The notes: generated by a model from the sequence alone, not told the origin. Numbered from the stretch's first letter, positions 7,963-15,468 are shown. The stretch: DNA of 16,469 nt from Rhodospirillaceae bacterium (GCA_002724505.1 PBOV01000055.1:2038-18506), one strand, 5' to 3'. Program-made: numbers and translations.

Positions 7963-9147
7963 ATGGTTAAGGCTGAAGAGTCGGGGTACGGACAAAATCC
8001 CTATGTCCCAGAGGAAAACGTCAGACTAACCCATGTCGGAGCTGGGACGCCAATGGGTGAACTTCTGCGACGCTACTGGCACCCAATTTGCATGTCATCA
8101 GACCTCACCGATCTTCCCAAATTTATAAAAATTCTCGATGAAGAACTCGTCGCCTATCGAGATAAATCCGGCAAAGTCGGTATATTAGGCGCCCACTGTT
8201 GCCACCGGGGTTCGTCACTGGAATATGGTCGAATTGAGGAGCATGGCATTCGCTGCTGTTACCATGGATGGTATTTTAATGAAAAAGGCCAATGTCTTGA
8301 ACAGCCCTGTGAACCCAATGACAGCCCATACAAAGATGAAGTGCGGCAACCCTGGTATCCTGCCGAGGAATATCGAGGGCTAGTCTTTGCTTATATGGGA
8401 CCTCTCCAAAAAAAACCCTTGTTACCACATTACGATATCTTAGAAGATGATGATGCAGAATACCTTGCATATCGAAATTATAGCCGGGGTTCAGTATCCG
8501 CTTGTAATTGGCTGCAACTGCATGAAAACGCCGCAGACCCGATGCATATCTATACACTGCATGGCATGAACCAGAGCCTATTTGATTTTGCCGATGTCAT
8601 GGGCGTCAAACCTAGCTTTGACTTTAAACATTCCGATTGCCATGTGTCGTATGTCCGCACCACAGACATAGAAGGCGGCAACCGTTTGATCCGTACCTCC
8701 ACTATCTTTTTACCGACCGCTAAATGTATACCGCCGCCCGACGTTACTGGCACAGACCCCTCGGGCGAAACGGAACGCGCCCGTATGGTGGGTTGGTGGG
8801 TCCCCGTCGATAATGAGCACACTATCGGCTATCACATTGAACGTATCGATCCTGGAAAGAGAATTTTTCAGCCACCAGATGGAGAGGTCATCCGAGACTA
8901 TGAAGAAACCCAGCGCGCCCCTGATGACTGGGAGGCCCAGGTCAGCCAGCGGCCCATTGCGCGCCATGCACTAGAACACCTGGCTACATCAGATCGTGGC
9001 ATAGTAATGTTCAGGCGCCTGCTGAATGAAGCCATTGACGCTATAGAACGCGGTGAAGACCCTCCCGGTACCATCCGCGATCCCGCAAAGCAGGTAATCG
9101 TCGTCCCATCGGGGAACGAGGTGATTGCCCTTAACGCAACCGACTAA
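7963..9147 (+). CDS. Rieske non-heme iron oxygenase, second single-subunit type
   Basis: A 394-residue protein. Rieske ligands are C79-x-H81 and C98-x2-H101 (RCCYHGW). The mononuclear iron site is D192-x2-H195-x4-H200, in ENAADPMHIYTLH. The N-terminal VGAGTPMGELLRRYWHP and the CLEQPCEP stretch place it in the broad phthalate-dioxygenase / aryl-O-demethylase-like group, but it is clearly not a duplicate of the left-arm Rieske enzyme: the iron-site surroundings and C-terminal half differ. The ATG is preceded by GGAGGGG with an eight-base spacer, a very strong ribosome site. It is the first gene of the right arm. It may hydroxylate or O-demethylate the substrate or an intermediate, with electrons from a reductase encoded elsewhere. 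Function beyond the class is unknown. Confidence 0.92.
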   Translation: MVKAEESGYGQNPYVPEENVRLTHVGAGTPMGELLRRYWHPICMSSDLTDLPKFIKILDEELVAYRDKSGKVGILGAHCCHRGSSLEYGRIEEHGIRCCYHGWYFNEKGQCLEQPCEPNDSPYKDEVRQPWYPAEEYRGLVFAYMGPLQKKPLLPHYDILEDDDAEYLAYRNYSRGSVSACNWLQLHENAADPMHIYTLHGMNQSLFDFADVMGVKPSFDFKHSDCHVSYVRTTDIEGGNRLIRTSTIFLPTAKCIPPPDVTGTDPSGETERARMVGWWVPVDNEHTIGYHIERIDPGKRIFQPPDGEVIRDYEETQRAPDDWEAQVSQRPIARHALEHLATSDRGIVMFRRLLNEAIDAIERGEDPPGTIRDPAKQVIVVPSGNEVIALNATD

Positions 9148-9233
9148 GTTTCCTAGAAATCTTTATTAAGAACTTATATTTATATAGGTTACACTAACAA
9201 CAATCTGACTAAATAAAGAAAAGCGCCCAAATA

Positions 9234-10025
9234 ATGCTAATTACCGGCAATAATATTTCTATAAATTATGAAATCGATGGACCAAAAGATGCGCCTGTCT
9301 TGGTGTTTAGCAATTCCTTGGCGACATCGCTCTCTATGTGGGACGATCAAGTTGAACGTCTAAGGGATCAATTTCGCATAATACGCTATGACAACCGGGG
9401 TCATGGTGCCACCCCTACCCCCGATACGGAAGGTCCTTATAGTATAGAGTTGCTCGCACGCGACCTCCTTAGCCTCCTTGATACCCTTAAAATTGAAAAA
9501 ATATCCTTCTGTGGTCTATCCAAGGGCGGCATGGTTGGACAGTGGCTCGGCATAAATGCATCTGAACGCATTAATAGGCTAATTTTATCTAATACAGCCT
9601 CATACTTTCCCAATAAAGAAATGTGGCGAGAAAGGATAGAGATGGCAACGGTTGACGGCATTCCGGCTATCGCTGAAGCCTCTATTGGTCGTTGGTTCAC
9701 GCCAGGCTATCTGAAACGCCACGATACCAAGGATACCATTCAATATGTTCGTAACTTTATTTTAGAGACAAAGGTGGATGGCTATCTGGCCTCAAGTATT
9801 GCCATTCGCGATATGGACTTTCGGAAAGAACTTTCCAAGATAGATGTCCCCACTATGGTAATTATCGGGGAGAAAGACCCGGCAACAATCCCGGAATACG
9901 GTGAATTGATTGCCAGCACTATTCCGGGTGCGAAGACTTTTGTGGTTCCAGATGCAGCTCACCTCTCTAATATCGAACAACCAGATATATTCACAGAGGC
10001 GCTAAAAGATTTTCTTAAGGGTTAA
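9234..10025 (+). CDS. Alpha/beta hydrolase, 3-oxoadipate enol-lactonase (PcaD)-like
   Basis: A 263-residue alpha/beta hydrolase, the normal length for PcaD. The nucleophile elbow GLSKGGM gives Ser96, followed by VGQWLG as in enol-lactonases. Asp215 (GEKDPAT) and His243 (AAHLSN) complete the triad, and DNRGHG at 53-58 forms the oxyanion-hole side. PcaD hydrolyses 3-oxoadipate enol-lactone in the beta-ketoadipate pathway. Related meta-cleavage and ester hydrolases look similar. Shine-Dalgarno matching before the ATG is poor, and the 86-base upstream gap is AT-rich, so this gene may have its own expression control. No other beta-ketoadipate pathway gene is visible, so the lactone substrate is inferred only from family. 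Confidence 0.85.
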   Translation: MLITGNNISINYEIDGPKDAPVLVFSNSLATSLSMWDDQVERLRDQFRIIRYDNRGHGATPTPDTEGPYSIELLARDLLSLLDTLKIEKISFCGLSKGGMVGQWLGINASERINRLILSNTASYFPNKEMWRERIEMATVDGIPAIAEASIGRWFTPGYLKRHDTKDTIQYVRNFILETKVDGYLASSIAIRDMDFRKELSKIDVPTMVIIGEKDPATIPEYGELIASTIPGAKTFVVPDAAHLSNIEQPDIFTEALKDFLKG

Positions 10026-10055
10026 GGCCCAGCAGTCATCATTAAGTAGGTTTTT

Positions 10056-10796
10056 ATGTTGGAAGGAAAAATTGCCATCGTAACCGGTGGTGGCCAGGGT
10101 ATCGGAAAGCATGCTGCAAAGACCCTCGCTAAAGTCGGCGTCAAGGTGGTCATCGTCGACATAAATCAGGAGACCGCAAGTCAAGCTGTAATGGAGCTCA
10201 GTGCACTATCTGAGACAACCTCTCTTTCCCTTGATGTACGAAACGAAAAAGATGTAAAGAGCGCTTTTGATAAAGTAGCAAAACAATTTGGCCGCATCGA
10301 TATTCTGATAAACAATGCGGGTATTGTACCTCACTTTCGTTGGGGTTCTCCTTTGTGGCCACAAATCAGTGACATGCCCCATGATTTTTGGGATAGCGTC
10401 ATTCAAACCAACCTCTATGGTACCTTTAACTGCACTAAGCATGTCATACCTCATATGAAAAAAAACAACGGTGGCCACATCATTAATCTTTGGGGTGGCG
10501 GTTCCACTAAGCCGCCTGGTGCTCTTACATACATGGTAACAAAAAACGGGATTAGAACCTTTACACGCTTTGTAGCAGAGGAAGTCAAAGACTCAAATAT
10601 TTGCGTAGTCACGTTTTCACCACGTGTTCCAATCGCCACAGAAACGGCACCCGAAAATGCGAGGAAAGAGTTACCAGGACCGGATATTCTCCAAGACGCC
10701 TTCGTACAAGCCTCTAACTTGCCTCTAGAAAAGACTGGACAATGCCTAGCCTACGAGGACGGCAGGCTCGTTTTAGAGGCACCGATGGAGGGATAG
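10056..10796 (+). CDS. Divergent short-chain dehydrogenase lacking the usual catalytic serine
   Basis: A 246-residue SDR. TGGGQGIG lies at 10-17, Asp35 at the end of beta-2 suggests NAD(H), NNAG lies at 86-89, and Tyr159 and Lys163 (YMVTK) are present. The catalytic serine normally sits 13 residues before the tyrosine. That position is Trp146 in INLWGGGST, and the nearest serine is Ser150. The usual PG motif after the active site is replaced by SPRVP, and the C-terminus (from about 205) lacks the common SDxASFITG element. AGTAGG stands five bases before the ATG, and the hydrolase gene ends 30 bases upstream, so the two are probably co-transcribed. It may have an altered mechanism or a narrow diol or ketone substrate. 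Fold assignment is certain; activity is not. Confidence 0.85.
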   Translation: MLEGKIAIVTGGGQGIGKHAAKTLAKVGVKVVIVDINQETASQAVMELSALSETTSLSLDVRNEKDVKSAFDKVAKQFGRIDILINNAGIVPHFRWGSPLWPQISDMPHDFWDSVIQTNLYGTFNCTKHVIPHMKKNNGGHIINLWGGGSTKPPGALTYMVTKNGIRTFTRFVAEEVKDSNICVVTFSPRVPIATETAPENARKELPGPDILQDAFVQASNLPLEKTGQCLAYEDGRLVLEAPMEG

Positions 10797-10908
10797 TCGA
10801 TGTCTTTGAAATGTAATCCAAAAAAGAGACACCGTACTAAATTAAACACCAAGCTAGGATCCCAATAAGAATGGGTATAAATGATCAATCAAGGATTAGG
10901 CTGAAATA

Positions 10909-11685
10909 ATGACAGGTAGGCTTGCGGGTAAAAAATGCGTCATCACCGGTGGCGCCGGGGGCATTGGCAGCGGAACAGGACAGCTCTTTTGCTCTGAGGG
11001 GGCAGACTTAGTTTTGCTGGATTTGGATGGGGAGGCTCTTAACAAAGCCGCGAGCGAGATAACTGTAAGCAATCCCCAATCAAAGGTCTGGACCTTGAGT
11101 GCAAATATCGCCGAAGAGGAAGACGCAATCAGAGCGATGGCAGAGGCGGCTGATAAAATGGGGGGCATAGATGTTTTGGTTAATAATGCGGGCATCCGCA
11201 AATTCAACCACCTCGTCGACGCAACGTCGGAGTCTTGGCAAGATATAATCTCAGTAAATTTAATGGGAACCGCCAATTGTGCCAAAGCGGCGATGCATTA
11301 TTTACGCGGGTCATCAAGCGGCGCCATCGTGAACGTATCATCAGTCTATGGCGAGATTGGCCGTAAAAATATGGGCCAATACGATGCTACCAAGGCCGCG
11401 ATCAACTCCATTACTCGTACCCTTGCACATGAAGAAGCTGAAAATGGTGTGCGGGTCAATTCTGTATGCCCTGGGGGCACACTCACACCCTTTCATATGG
11501 CGCGTTTCGCTGCAGATGGCAAAGACGCGGCAGCAATTGACGCCCTTCAGGCGGATATCACCCTTATGCGACGCTGGGCCAAAGTAAAAGAGATTGCGTA
11601 TCCAATTCTATGGCTCGCTTCCGATGAGGCTTCCTTTATCACCGGCGCTATTTTAATGGCAGATGGTGGCAAGTCTTCAATGTAG
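10909..11685 (+). CDS. Classical short-chain dehydrogenase/reductase (FabG-like)
   Basis: A 258-residue SDR with every classical element: TGGAGGIG at 13-20, Asp38 for NAD(H) preference, NNAG at 92-95, Asn117, Ser145, Tyr158 and Lys162 (YDATK), PGG at 188-190 and SDEASFITG near 238-246. The ATG at 10909 has AGG eight bases upstream. A 112-base gap separates it from the preceding SDR gene and contains TATAAA (10876-10881), but no matching -35 box. It directly precedes the TphA2-like dioxygenase genes, so cis-diol or hydroxyacyl oxidation for that system is reasonable. It is not a repeat of the adjacent SDR, which differs at the active site. The substrate is unknown. Confidence 0.9.
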   Translation: MTGRLAGKKCVITGGAGGIGSGTGQLFCSEGADLVLLDLDGEALNKAASEITVSNPQSKVWTLSANIAEEEDAIRAMAEAADKMGGIDVLVNNAGIRKFNHLVDATSESWQDIISVNLMGTANCAKAAMHYLRGSSSGAIVNVSSVYGEIGRKNMGQYDATKAAINSITRTLAHEEAENGVRVNSVCPGGTLTPFHMARFAADGKDAAAIDALQADITLMRRWAKVKEIAYPILWLASDEASFITGAILMADGGKSSM

Positions 11686-11756
11686 AGTAATTGCACCTGG
11701 ACTTTAACCTTCTACTTTTCACTTGCCCCCGCTATGCGCTATTGTCCGCACTAATT

Positions 11757-11762
11757 AGGGAG
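11757..11762 (+). promoter_or_regulatory. Strong ribosome binding site of the TphA2-like gene
   Basis: AGGGAG is seven bases before the ATG at 11770, the best site among the internal genes of the right arm. It implies high expression of the dioxygenase alpha subunit. Confidence 0.6.
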
Positions 11763-11769
11763 TAATACC

Positions 11770-13017
11770 ATGGATACCGCACAGATTGAGCCCGGCACCA
11801 CCTTTGTTTGGCCATCAGAAGACGTCTCACAAATACCGTTCCGAGTTTATACTGATCAAGACCTTTACGATCGAGAACAACGGGTTTTATTCCAGGGCCC
11901 GACGTGGAATTTTTTGTGTCTCGACTGTGAAATACCAGAACCCGGCGACTACAAAATGACATACATAGGTGATGCACCAATTGTCGTCGTACGCGACGAA
12001 AATGGCGATATAAACGCTATGGTAAATCGCTGCGCCCATAAGGTCTCTCTAATTTGTTACAAGCCACGCGGCAACGTAAAAGAATTTGCATGTATTTATC
12101 ATAACTGGACCTACGACCTACGTGGCAAGTTGACAGGCGTCGCGTTTGGCAGGGGGGTGCGCGGTCAGGGAGGATTGACCGAAGAGTTCAAACATGACGA
12201 GCACGGCCTAGAACGAATTCGGATTGAGAATGTCCGTGGCTTCATCATGGGTACCTTTAGCGACGAGACCCCGCCTTTTGCCAGTTATATTGGAGCCGAA
12301 CTGATGGCCAGCATAGAAAGGGTATTTATAAAACCTCTAAAAGTCCTCGGCTATCATAGCCAAATTTTTCCCAATAACTGGAAACTCTACGTCGAGAATA
12401 ACAAGGACAGTTACCATGCAAGCCTGCTTCACGTATTCCACAATACGTTCGGCGTCGTGCGCCCGACAATGACGGGAGGGATAAAACTCAGCGAGAGTGG
12501 TTGGCATCATTTGAGCTATACGCAACGAGAGGAAATTGGAGACGACAACATAGACAAGGAAAAAGTCCGCGCGAAGCAAAAGGACTATAGCCTCGCGGAC
12601 ACGCGGATGATGGAACATGTTCTGGAACTTGGTGACAAGGTGACTAACTCGATCCAAACCGTTTTTCCTACCATGGTTTTACAGCAAATTCTCAACGCCC
12701 TAGCTGTCCGTCAGCTAATTCCAAAAGGTGTTAATGAGAGTGAGTTGATTTGGACAATTCTTGGGTTCGAAGATGACGACTCCGATATGGATGAGCTTCG
12801 AATGCAGGTTAATAATCTAGTTGGGCCAGCCGGATTTATATCAATGGAAGATGGATGCGTCGGCGGCTTTATCCAAACGGCGGCCAAGGCCAATGTCGAT
12901 GCGCAGACTGTCTTGCCAATGGGTGGACGAAAAATCGAGCCAAGCCAGGGATCACGCGTTACAGAGTCTGCAGTGCGGGGCTTTTGGAAAGGCTGGCGCG
13001 AATGTATGGGGGTTTAA
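11770..13017 (+). CDS. Rieske ring-hydroxylating dioxygenase alpha subunit, terephthalate dioxygenase (TphA2)-like
   Basis: A 415-residue alpha subunit. Rieske ligands are C88-x-H90 and C108-x2-H111 (CIYHNW). The catalytic iron triad is H216 and H221 (KDSYHASLLH, with bridging Asp213) plus Asp361 (ISMEDG). From memory of TphA2 of Comamonas, long stretches agree: LTGVAFxxGVxGQGG, NNWKLYxEN, VGPAGFISMEDG and VRGFWK. Arg314 (AVRQLIPKG) and Arg403 (AVRGFWKG) appear to match the two arginines reported to hold terephthalate carboxylates. Anthranilate dioxygenase (AntA/AndAc) and salicylate 5-hydroxylase share the fold and are alternatives. The first Rieske loop reads CAHKV instead of the usual CAHRG. 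The beta-subunit gene follows after 10 bases. No TphA1 reductase or TphB gene is present. Confidence 0.92.
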   Translation: MDTAQIEPGTTFVWPSEDVSQIPFRVYTDQDLYDREQRVLFQGPTWNFLCLDCEIPEPGDYKMTYIGDAPIVVVRDENGDINAMVNRCAHKVSLICYKPRGNVKEFACIYHNWTYDLRGKLTGVAFGRGVRGQGGLTEEFKHDEHGLERIRIENVRGFIMGTFSDETPPFASYIGAELMASIERVFIKPLKVLGYHSQIFPNNWKLYVENNKDSYHASLLHVFHNTFGVVRPTMTGGIKLSESGWHHLSYTQREEIGDDNIDKEKVRAKQKDYSLADTRMMEHVLELGDKVTNSIQTVFPTMVLQQILNALAVRQLIPKGVNESELIWTILGFEDDDSDMDELRMQVNNLVGPAGFISMEDGCVGGFIQTAAKANVDAQTVLPMGGRKIEPSQGSRVTESAVRGFWKGWRECMGV

Positions 13018-13027
13018 GCACAACACG

Positions 13028-13522
13028 ATGACAACAAAAATCGATTTGGATCGCGACCTCTCCCTCCGCTTACGTATTGATGCACTGTTGGCAAATTACA
13101 TCCACTGCATCGATGAAGACCGACTGGAAGAATGGCCAGACTATTTCACTAATGATGGTCGATACAAGGTTGTCACGCGTGAAAACTATGACCTTGGCCT
13201 GCCAGTCGCACTAATTTATTGCGATGGGACAGGTATGTTTAAAGACCGGATCTCAGCTCTTCGCACTGCAAATATTTTTGAGCCACATGTATATTGCCAT
13301 ATGGTCAGCGCACTAAAGATCCTCGATAGTAGTGGCCCAAATATAAAAACCCAATCAAATTTCACTGTCACCCGCACAATGTCCGAAGGGCAGATGATGA
13401 CATTTCTATGCGGAAAAACGATAGATACCGTTACAGAAATTGATGGTGAACTAAAATTTAAGGAACGCACCGTTATCCTTGATTCACGGCGTATCGATAC
13501 GCTGCTAGTCATACCGGTTTAG
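13028..13522 (+). CDS. Ring-hydroxylating dioxygenase beta subunit, TphA3-like
   Basis: A 164-residue SnoaL/NTF2-like small subunit, close to the usual 155-165. YIHCIDEDRLEEWPDYFT and DRISALRTANIFEPHVYCH closely follow the TphA3 pattern, and the end (SRRIDTLLVIPV) is the typical beta-subunit tail. The beta subunit shapes the alpha3beta3 hexamer and carries no cofactor. I chose the ATG at 13028. The frame stays open upstream to 12821, but that extension overlaps the alpha gene and has no family likeness. The gap to the alpha stop is 10 bases with only a weak ribosome site, so translation is probably coupled. This subunit makes the TphA2-like enzyme a two-subunit oxygenase, unlike the other two Rieske enzymes here. 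Confidence 0.9.
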   Translation: MTTKIDLDRDLSLRLRIDALLANYIHCIDEDRLEEWPDYFTNDGRYKVVTRENYDLGLPVALIYCDGTGMFKDRISALRTANIFEPHVYCHMVSALKILDSSGPNIKTQSNFTVTRTMSEGQMMTFLCGKTIDTVTEIDGELKFKERTVILDSRRIDTLLVIPV

Positions 13523-13538
13523 CAAACCTAATTTATCA

Positions 13539-14063
13539 ATGATTTACTCTCTTGGTGATATGAAACTTACTACGGTAAGTGATGATTATTATATTACACC
13601 TAACGCAATTCTGATTGGCGCTATTAACCTCGGCAACAAATCTAGCATCTGGTGGAATGCTGTGATACGTGCCGATAACGAGCCTATCACTCTGGGCGAC
13701 AATACAAATATTCAGGATAGTTGTGTTCTTCATACAGACCCTGGCTTTCCAATAAAAATTGGCGCTAACGTCTCGATTGGCCATAAATGTATGCTGCACG
13801 GATGCACAATTGGCGAGGGCACGTTAGTCGGTATCGGCAGTATCATTCTTAATGGTGCACGGATTGGTAGGAATTGTCTGATAGGCGCAAACTCGCTTAT
13901 TACAGAGGGCAAAGAAATCCCAGACAATTCGTTGGTCATGGGCTCGCCTGGCAAGGTAATTCGTAACGTTGATGACAAGACTATCGCAATGATGGCCCGT
14001 AACATAACCTCATACGTAAATCGTGCTGAACGATACAAGGCGGAGCTCAGACTAAAAGACTAG
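13539..14063 (+). CDS. Gamma-carbonic-anhydrase-like left-handed beta-helix (hexapeptide repeat) protein
   Basis: A 174-residue protein built of hexapeptide repeats ([LIV]-G-x4) from about 25 to 142, then a C-terminal helix. The three metal histidines of gamma-class carbonic anhydrases are present: H65 (VLHTDPG), H82 and H87 (IGHKCMLHGC). The accompanying Arg44-x-Asp46 and Gln59-Asp60 also match. It belongs to the YrdA/PaaY/CaiE branch, whose members act as carbonic anhydrases, thioesterases or unknown zinc proteins. MIYSLGD at the start fits the family, supporting the ATG at 13539 over Met8. It begins 16 bases after the beta-subunit stop with no clear ribosome site, so it is almost certainly in the same operon. 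A role in CO2 handling or thioester hydrolysis within the pathway is speculative. Confidence 0.88.
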   Translation: MIYSLGDMKLTTVSDDYYITPNAILIGAINLGNKSSIWWNAVIRADNEPITLGDNTNIQDSCVLHTDPGFPIKIGANVSIGHKCMLHGCTIGEGTLVGIGSIILNGARIGRNCLIGANSLITEGKEIPDNSLVMGSPGKVIRNVDDKTIAMMARNITSYVNRAERYKAELRLKD

Positions 14064-14135
14064 TTTTTCAATCACACCCAACTGTCCGAAGTTTTTTAAC
14101 CAGCATTGACGGAGAGAATATCATTTTAGGATAGT

Positions 14136-14164
14136 TTGACCGCATGCGCTTGGATTCATATAAC
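14136..14164 (+). promoter_or_regulatory. Sigma70-like promoter upstream of the bicupin gene
   Basis: TTGACC (14136-14141) and TATAAC (14159-14164) are separated by exactly 17 bases; each differs from consensus at one position. Transcription would begin near 14171, 34 bases before the ATG at 14205. This is the best promoter match in the window and suggests the bicupin and following amidohydrolase can be transcribed separately from the dioxygenase genes. Confidence 0.6.
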
Positions 14165-14204
14165 TACGACTGAAATAGTAGTTTGTTTACAGGGACCCCA
14201 CAAA

Positions 14205-15350
14205 ATGACCGAGACAGAAACTAGAACCGACCAGCCACCTTTTTTGCATGATAGCTATCTTGCTTGGTGCGAGGAACAACCGGTTCCGACGATCGAGGGT
14301 TTTGGTATGGATCTTGCTAAGCTCAAAACCGAGAAATGGGATCTTTACGGTATGAATGGGGCAATCTGTTTGCTTAAGGGCCGTGACGATTACAATTCAA
14401 TTTTTTGCTTTGAGTTAACACCGGGCTCTAAGTCACGTGAACTCCATCATCTCTATGAAGAAATTATTTACGTGATTGACGGCTATGGATCGACACAAAT
14501 TGAAACACCCGATGGCAGCAAGCATTCTTTCGAGTGGGGCCGTAACTCCCTATTTTCGGTCCCTCTAAATGCCAAATATCAGCATTTTAACGGCTCTGGT
14601 ACCGAGCCCGCACGCTTAGCCTCGGTCCATAACTTCCCCTTCCTGATTAAATTATTCAGAAATGAAGAATTTATTTTTAATACTGAGCGGGACTTTTTCG
14701 AGCGGCTAGGCCCCAATGGTTACTTCAAAGGCGAAGGTCAAATGATCGAAATTCGTCCTGGTCGCCATCAGTGGGAAACTAATTTTGTTTCCGACATCAC
14801 CAACTTCGAACTCAAGGATTGGGCTGCCCGTGGCAAAGGTTCGTCAAGCTTACGTTGGGTTTTGTCAGATAGCACTATGGGATGCCACACCTCTCAGATA
14901 GTGCCCGGCACCTACAAAAAGGCGCATCGTCATACTTGTGGTACAAACGTATTCACTATAGACGGCGAGGGGTACTCGATGCTGTGGTATGAGGGTAAAG
15001 AAGATGAGCGCGTAAGGATCGATTGGGACCATGGCGTTGTCGTCACCCCGCCAGAACAAATGTTCCACCAGCATTTTAACACCGGAACAACGCCATCTCG
15101 TTATCTAGCCGTACAATTCGGAACTGTTCGCTACCCAATGATTTCAGCTAAAATGAAAAAGTGGACGTCAGGCAACGACACGTCTGTCAAAGACGGAGGA
15201 AATCAAATCGAATATGAGGATCAACCCGCCGACAACCATGCTATCTGGCTAGAAGAAATGGATAAAAAGGGTAACCTATCAGAAATGGGCGAAATTTTTA
15301 AAGAAGATCATATTCGTGCCTCAAACTATGGAAAATCTGCCTCAAGGTGA
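14205..15350 (+). CDS. Bicupin protein, gentisate 1,2-dioxygenase-like ring-cleavage candidate
   Basis: A 381-residue protein with two cupin barrels. The N-terminal barrel has H81-H82-x2-E85 and H127 (YQHFN). The C-terminal barrel has H241-x-H243 (AHRHTCG), then H288-x-H290-F-N292, with Asn248 where cupins usually have a metal-binding Glu. The length and double-cupin layout match gentisate, salicylate and 1-hydroxy-2-naphthoate dioxygenases, which open rings between a hydroxyl and a carboxylate carbon using Fe(II). Close relatives are often annotated only as cupin proteins, so the reaction is not certain. I chose the ATG at 14205 because AGGGA lies nine bases upstream and the longer TTG start at 14136 coincides with a -35 box. 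It follows the hydroxylation genes, where a ring-cleavage step would be expected. Confidence 0.8.
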   Translation: MTETETRTDQPPFLHDSYLAWCEEQPVPTIEGFGMDLAKLKTEKWDLYGMNGAICLLKGRDDYNSIFCFELTPGSKSRELHHLYEEIIYVIDGYGSTQIETPDGSKHSFEWGRNSLFSVPLNAKYQHFNGSGTEPARLASVHNFPFLIKLFRNEEFIFNTERDFFERLGPNGYFKGEGQMIEIRPGRHQWETNFVSDITNFELKDWAARGKGSSSLRWVLSDSTMGCHTSQIVPGTYKKAHRHTCGTNVFTIDGEGYSMLWYEGKEDERVRIDWDHGVVVTPPEQMFHQHFNTGTTPSRYLAVQFGTVRYPMISAKMKKWTSGNDTSVKDGGNQIEYEDQPADNHAIWLEEMDKKGNLSEMGEIFKEDHIRASNYGKSASR

Positions 15351-15357
15351 AGATCAA

Positions 15358-15373
15358 TGCCTTCTTTAAGGCA
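15358..15373 (+). repeat. Small hairpin after the bicupin gene
   Basis: TGCCTT, loop CTTT, AAGGCA: a perfect six-base stem starting eight bases after the bicupin stop. No T-run follows, so it is a weak terminator at best. A second stem AGAAG/CTTCT (15425-15441) occurs in the same 118-base gap. Confidence 0.3.
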
Positions 15374-15457
15374 ATCAGGGCTACACGGTCGCCATGAAGA
15401 AAAAATCCAGCTAAACTACTCATCAGAAGTTTTAGTCTTCTCTGCCCTGGACCCTTT

Positions 15458-15463
15458 GGAGGA
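15458..15463 (+). promoter_or_regulatory. Ribosome binding site of the right-edge amidohydrolase
   Basis: GGAGGA is five bases before the ATG at 15469. It fixes the start, since the next in-frame ATG (Met5) would remove part of the metal-binding H-x-H context. Confidence 0.6.
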
Positions 15464-15468
15464 AATAA

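Noticed and set aside
8408..8416. A-run in the Rieske gene (and another near 10458 in the SDR gene) as a possible frameshift site
   Set aside because: Both reading frames continue normally with conserved residues on each side, and no alternative frame product is evident.
9148..9233. AT-rich gap as a promoter for the PcaD-like gene
   Set aside because: Several TATATT/TATATA-like -10 matches exist but none has an acceptable -35 at the right distance.
11686..11769. Promoter before the TphA2-like gene (TTCACT with TATTGT, 16-base spacing)
   Set aside because: Each box matches consensus at only four of six positions, which is expected by chance in sequence like this.
12821..13027. Upstream extension of the dioxygenase beta-subunit frame
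   Set aside because: It overlaps the alpha-subunit gene in another frame and has no family similarity. The ATG at 13028 gives the normal subunit length.
14136..14204. A 23-residue N-terminal extension of the bicupin protein from a TTG codon
   Set aside because: The region holds a promoter, the extension looks non-coding, and a good ribosome site precedes the ATG at 14205.
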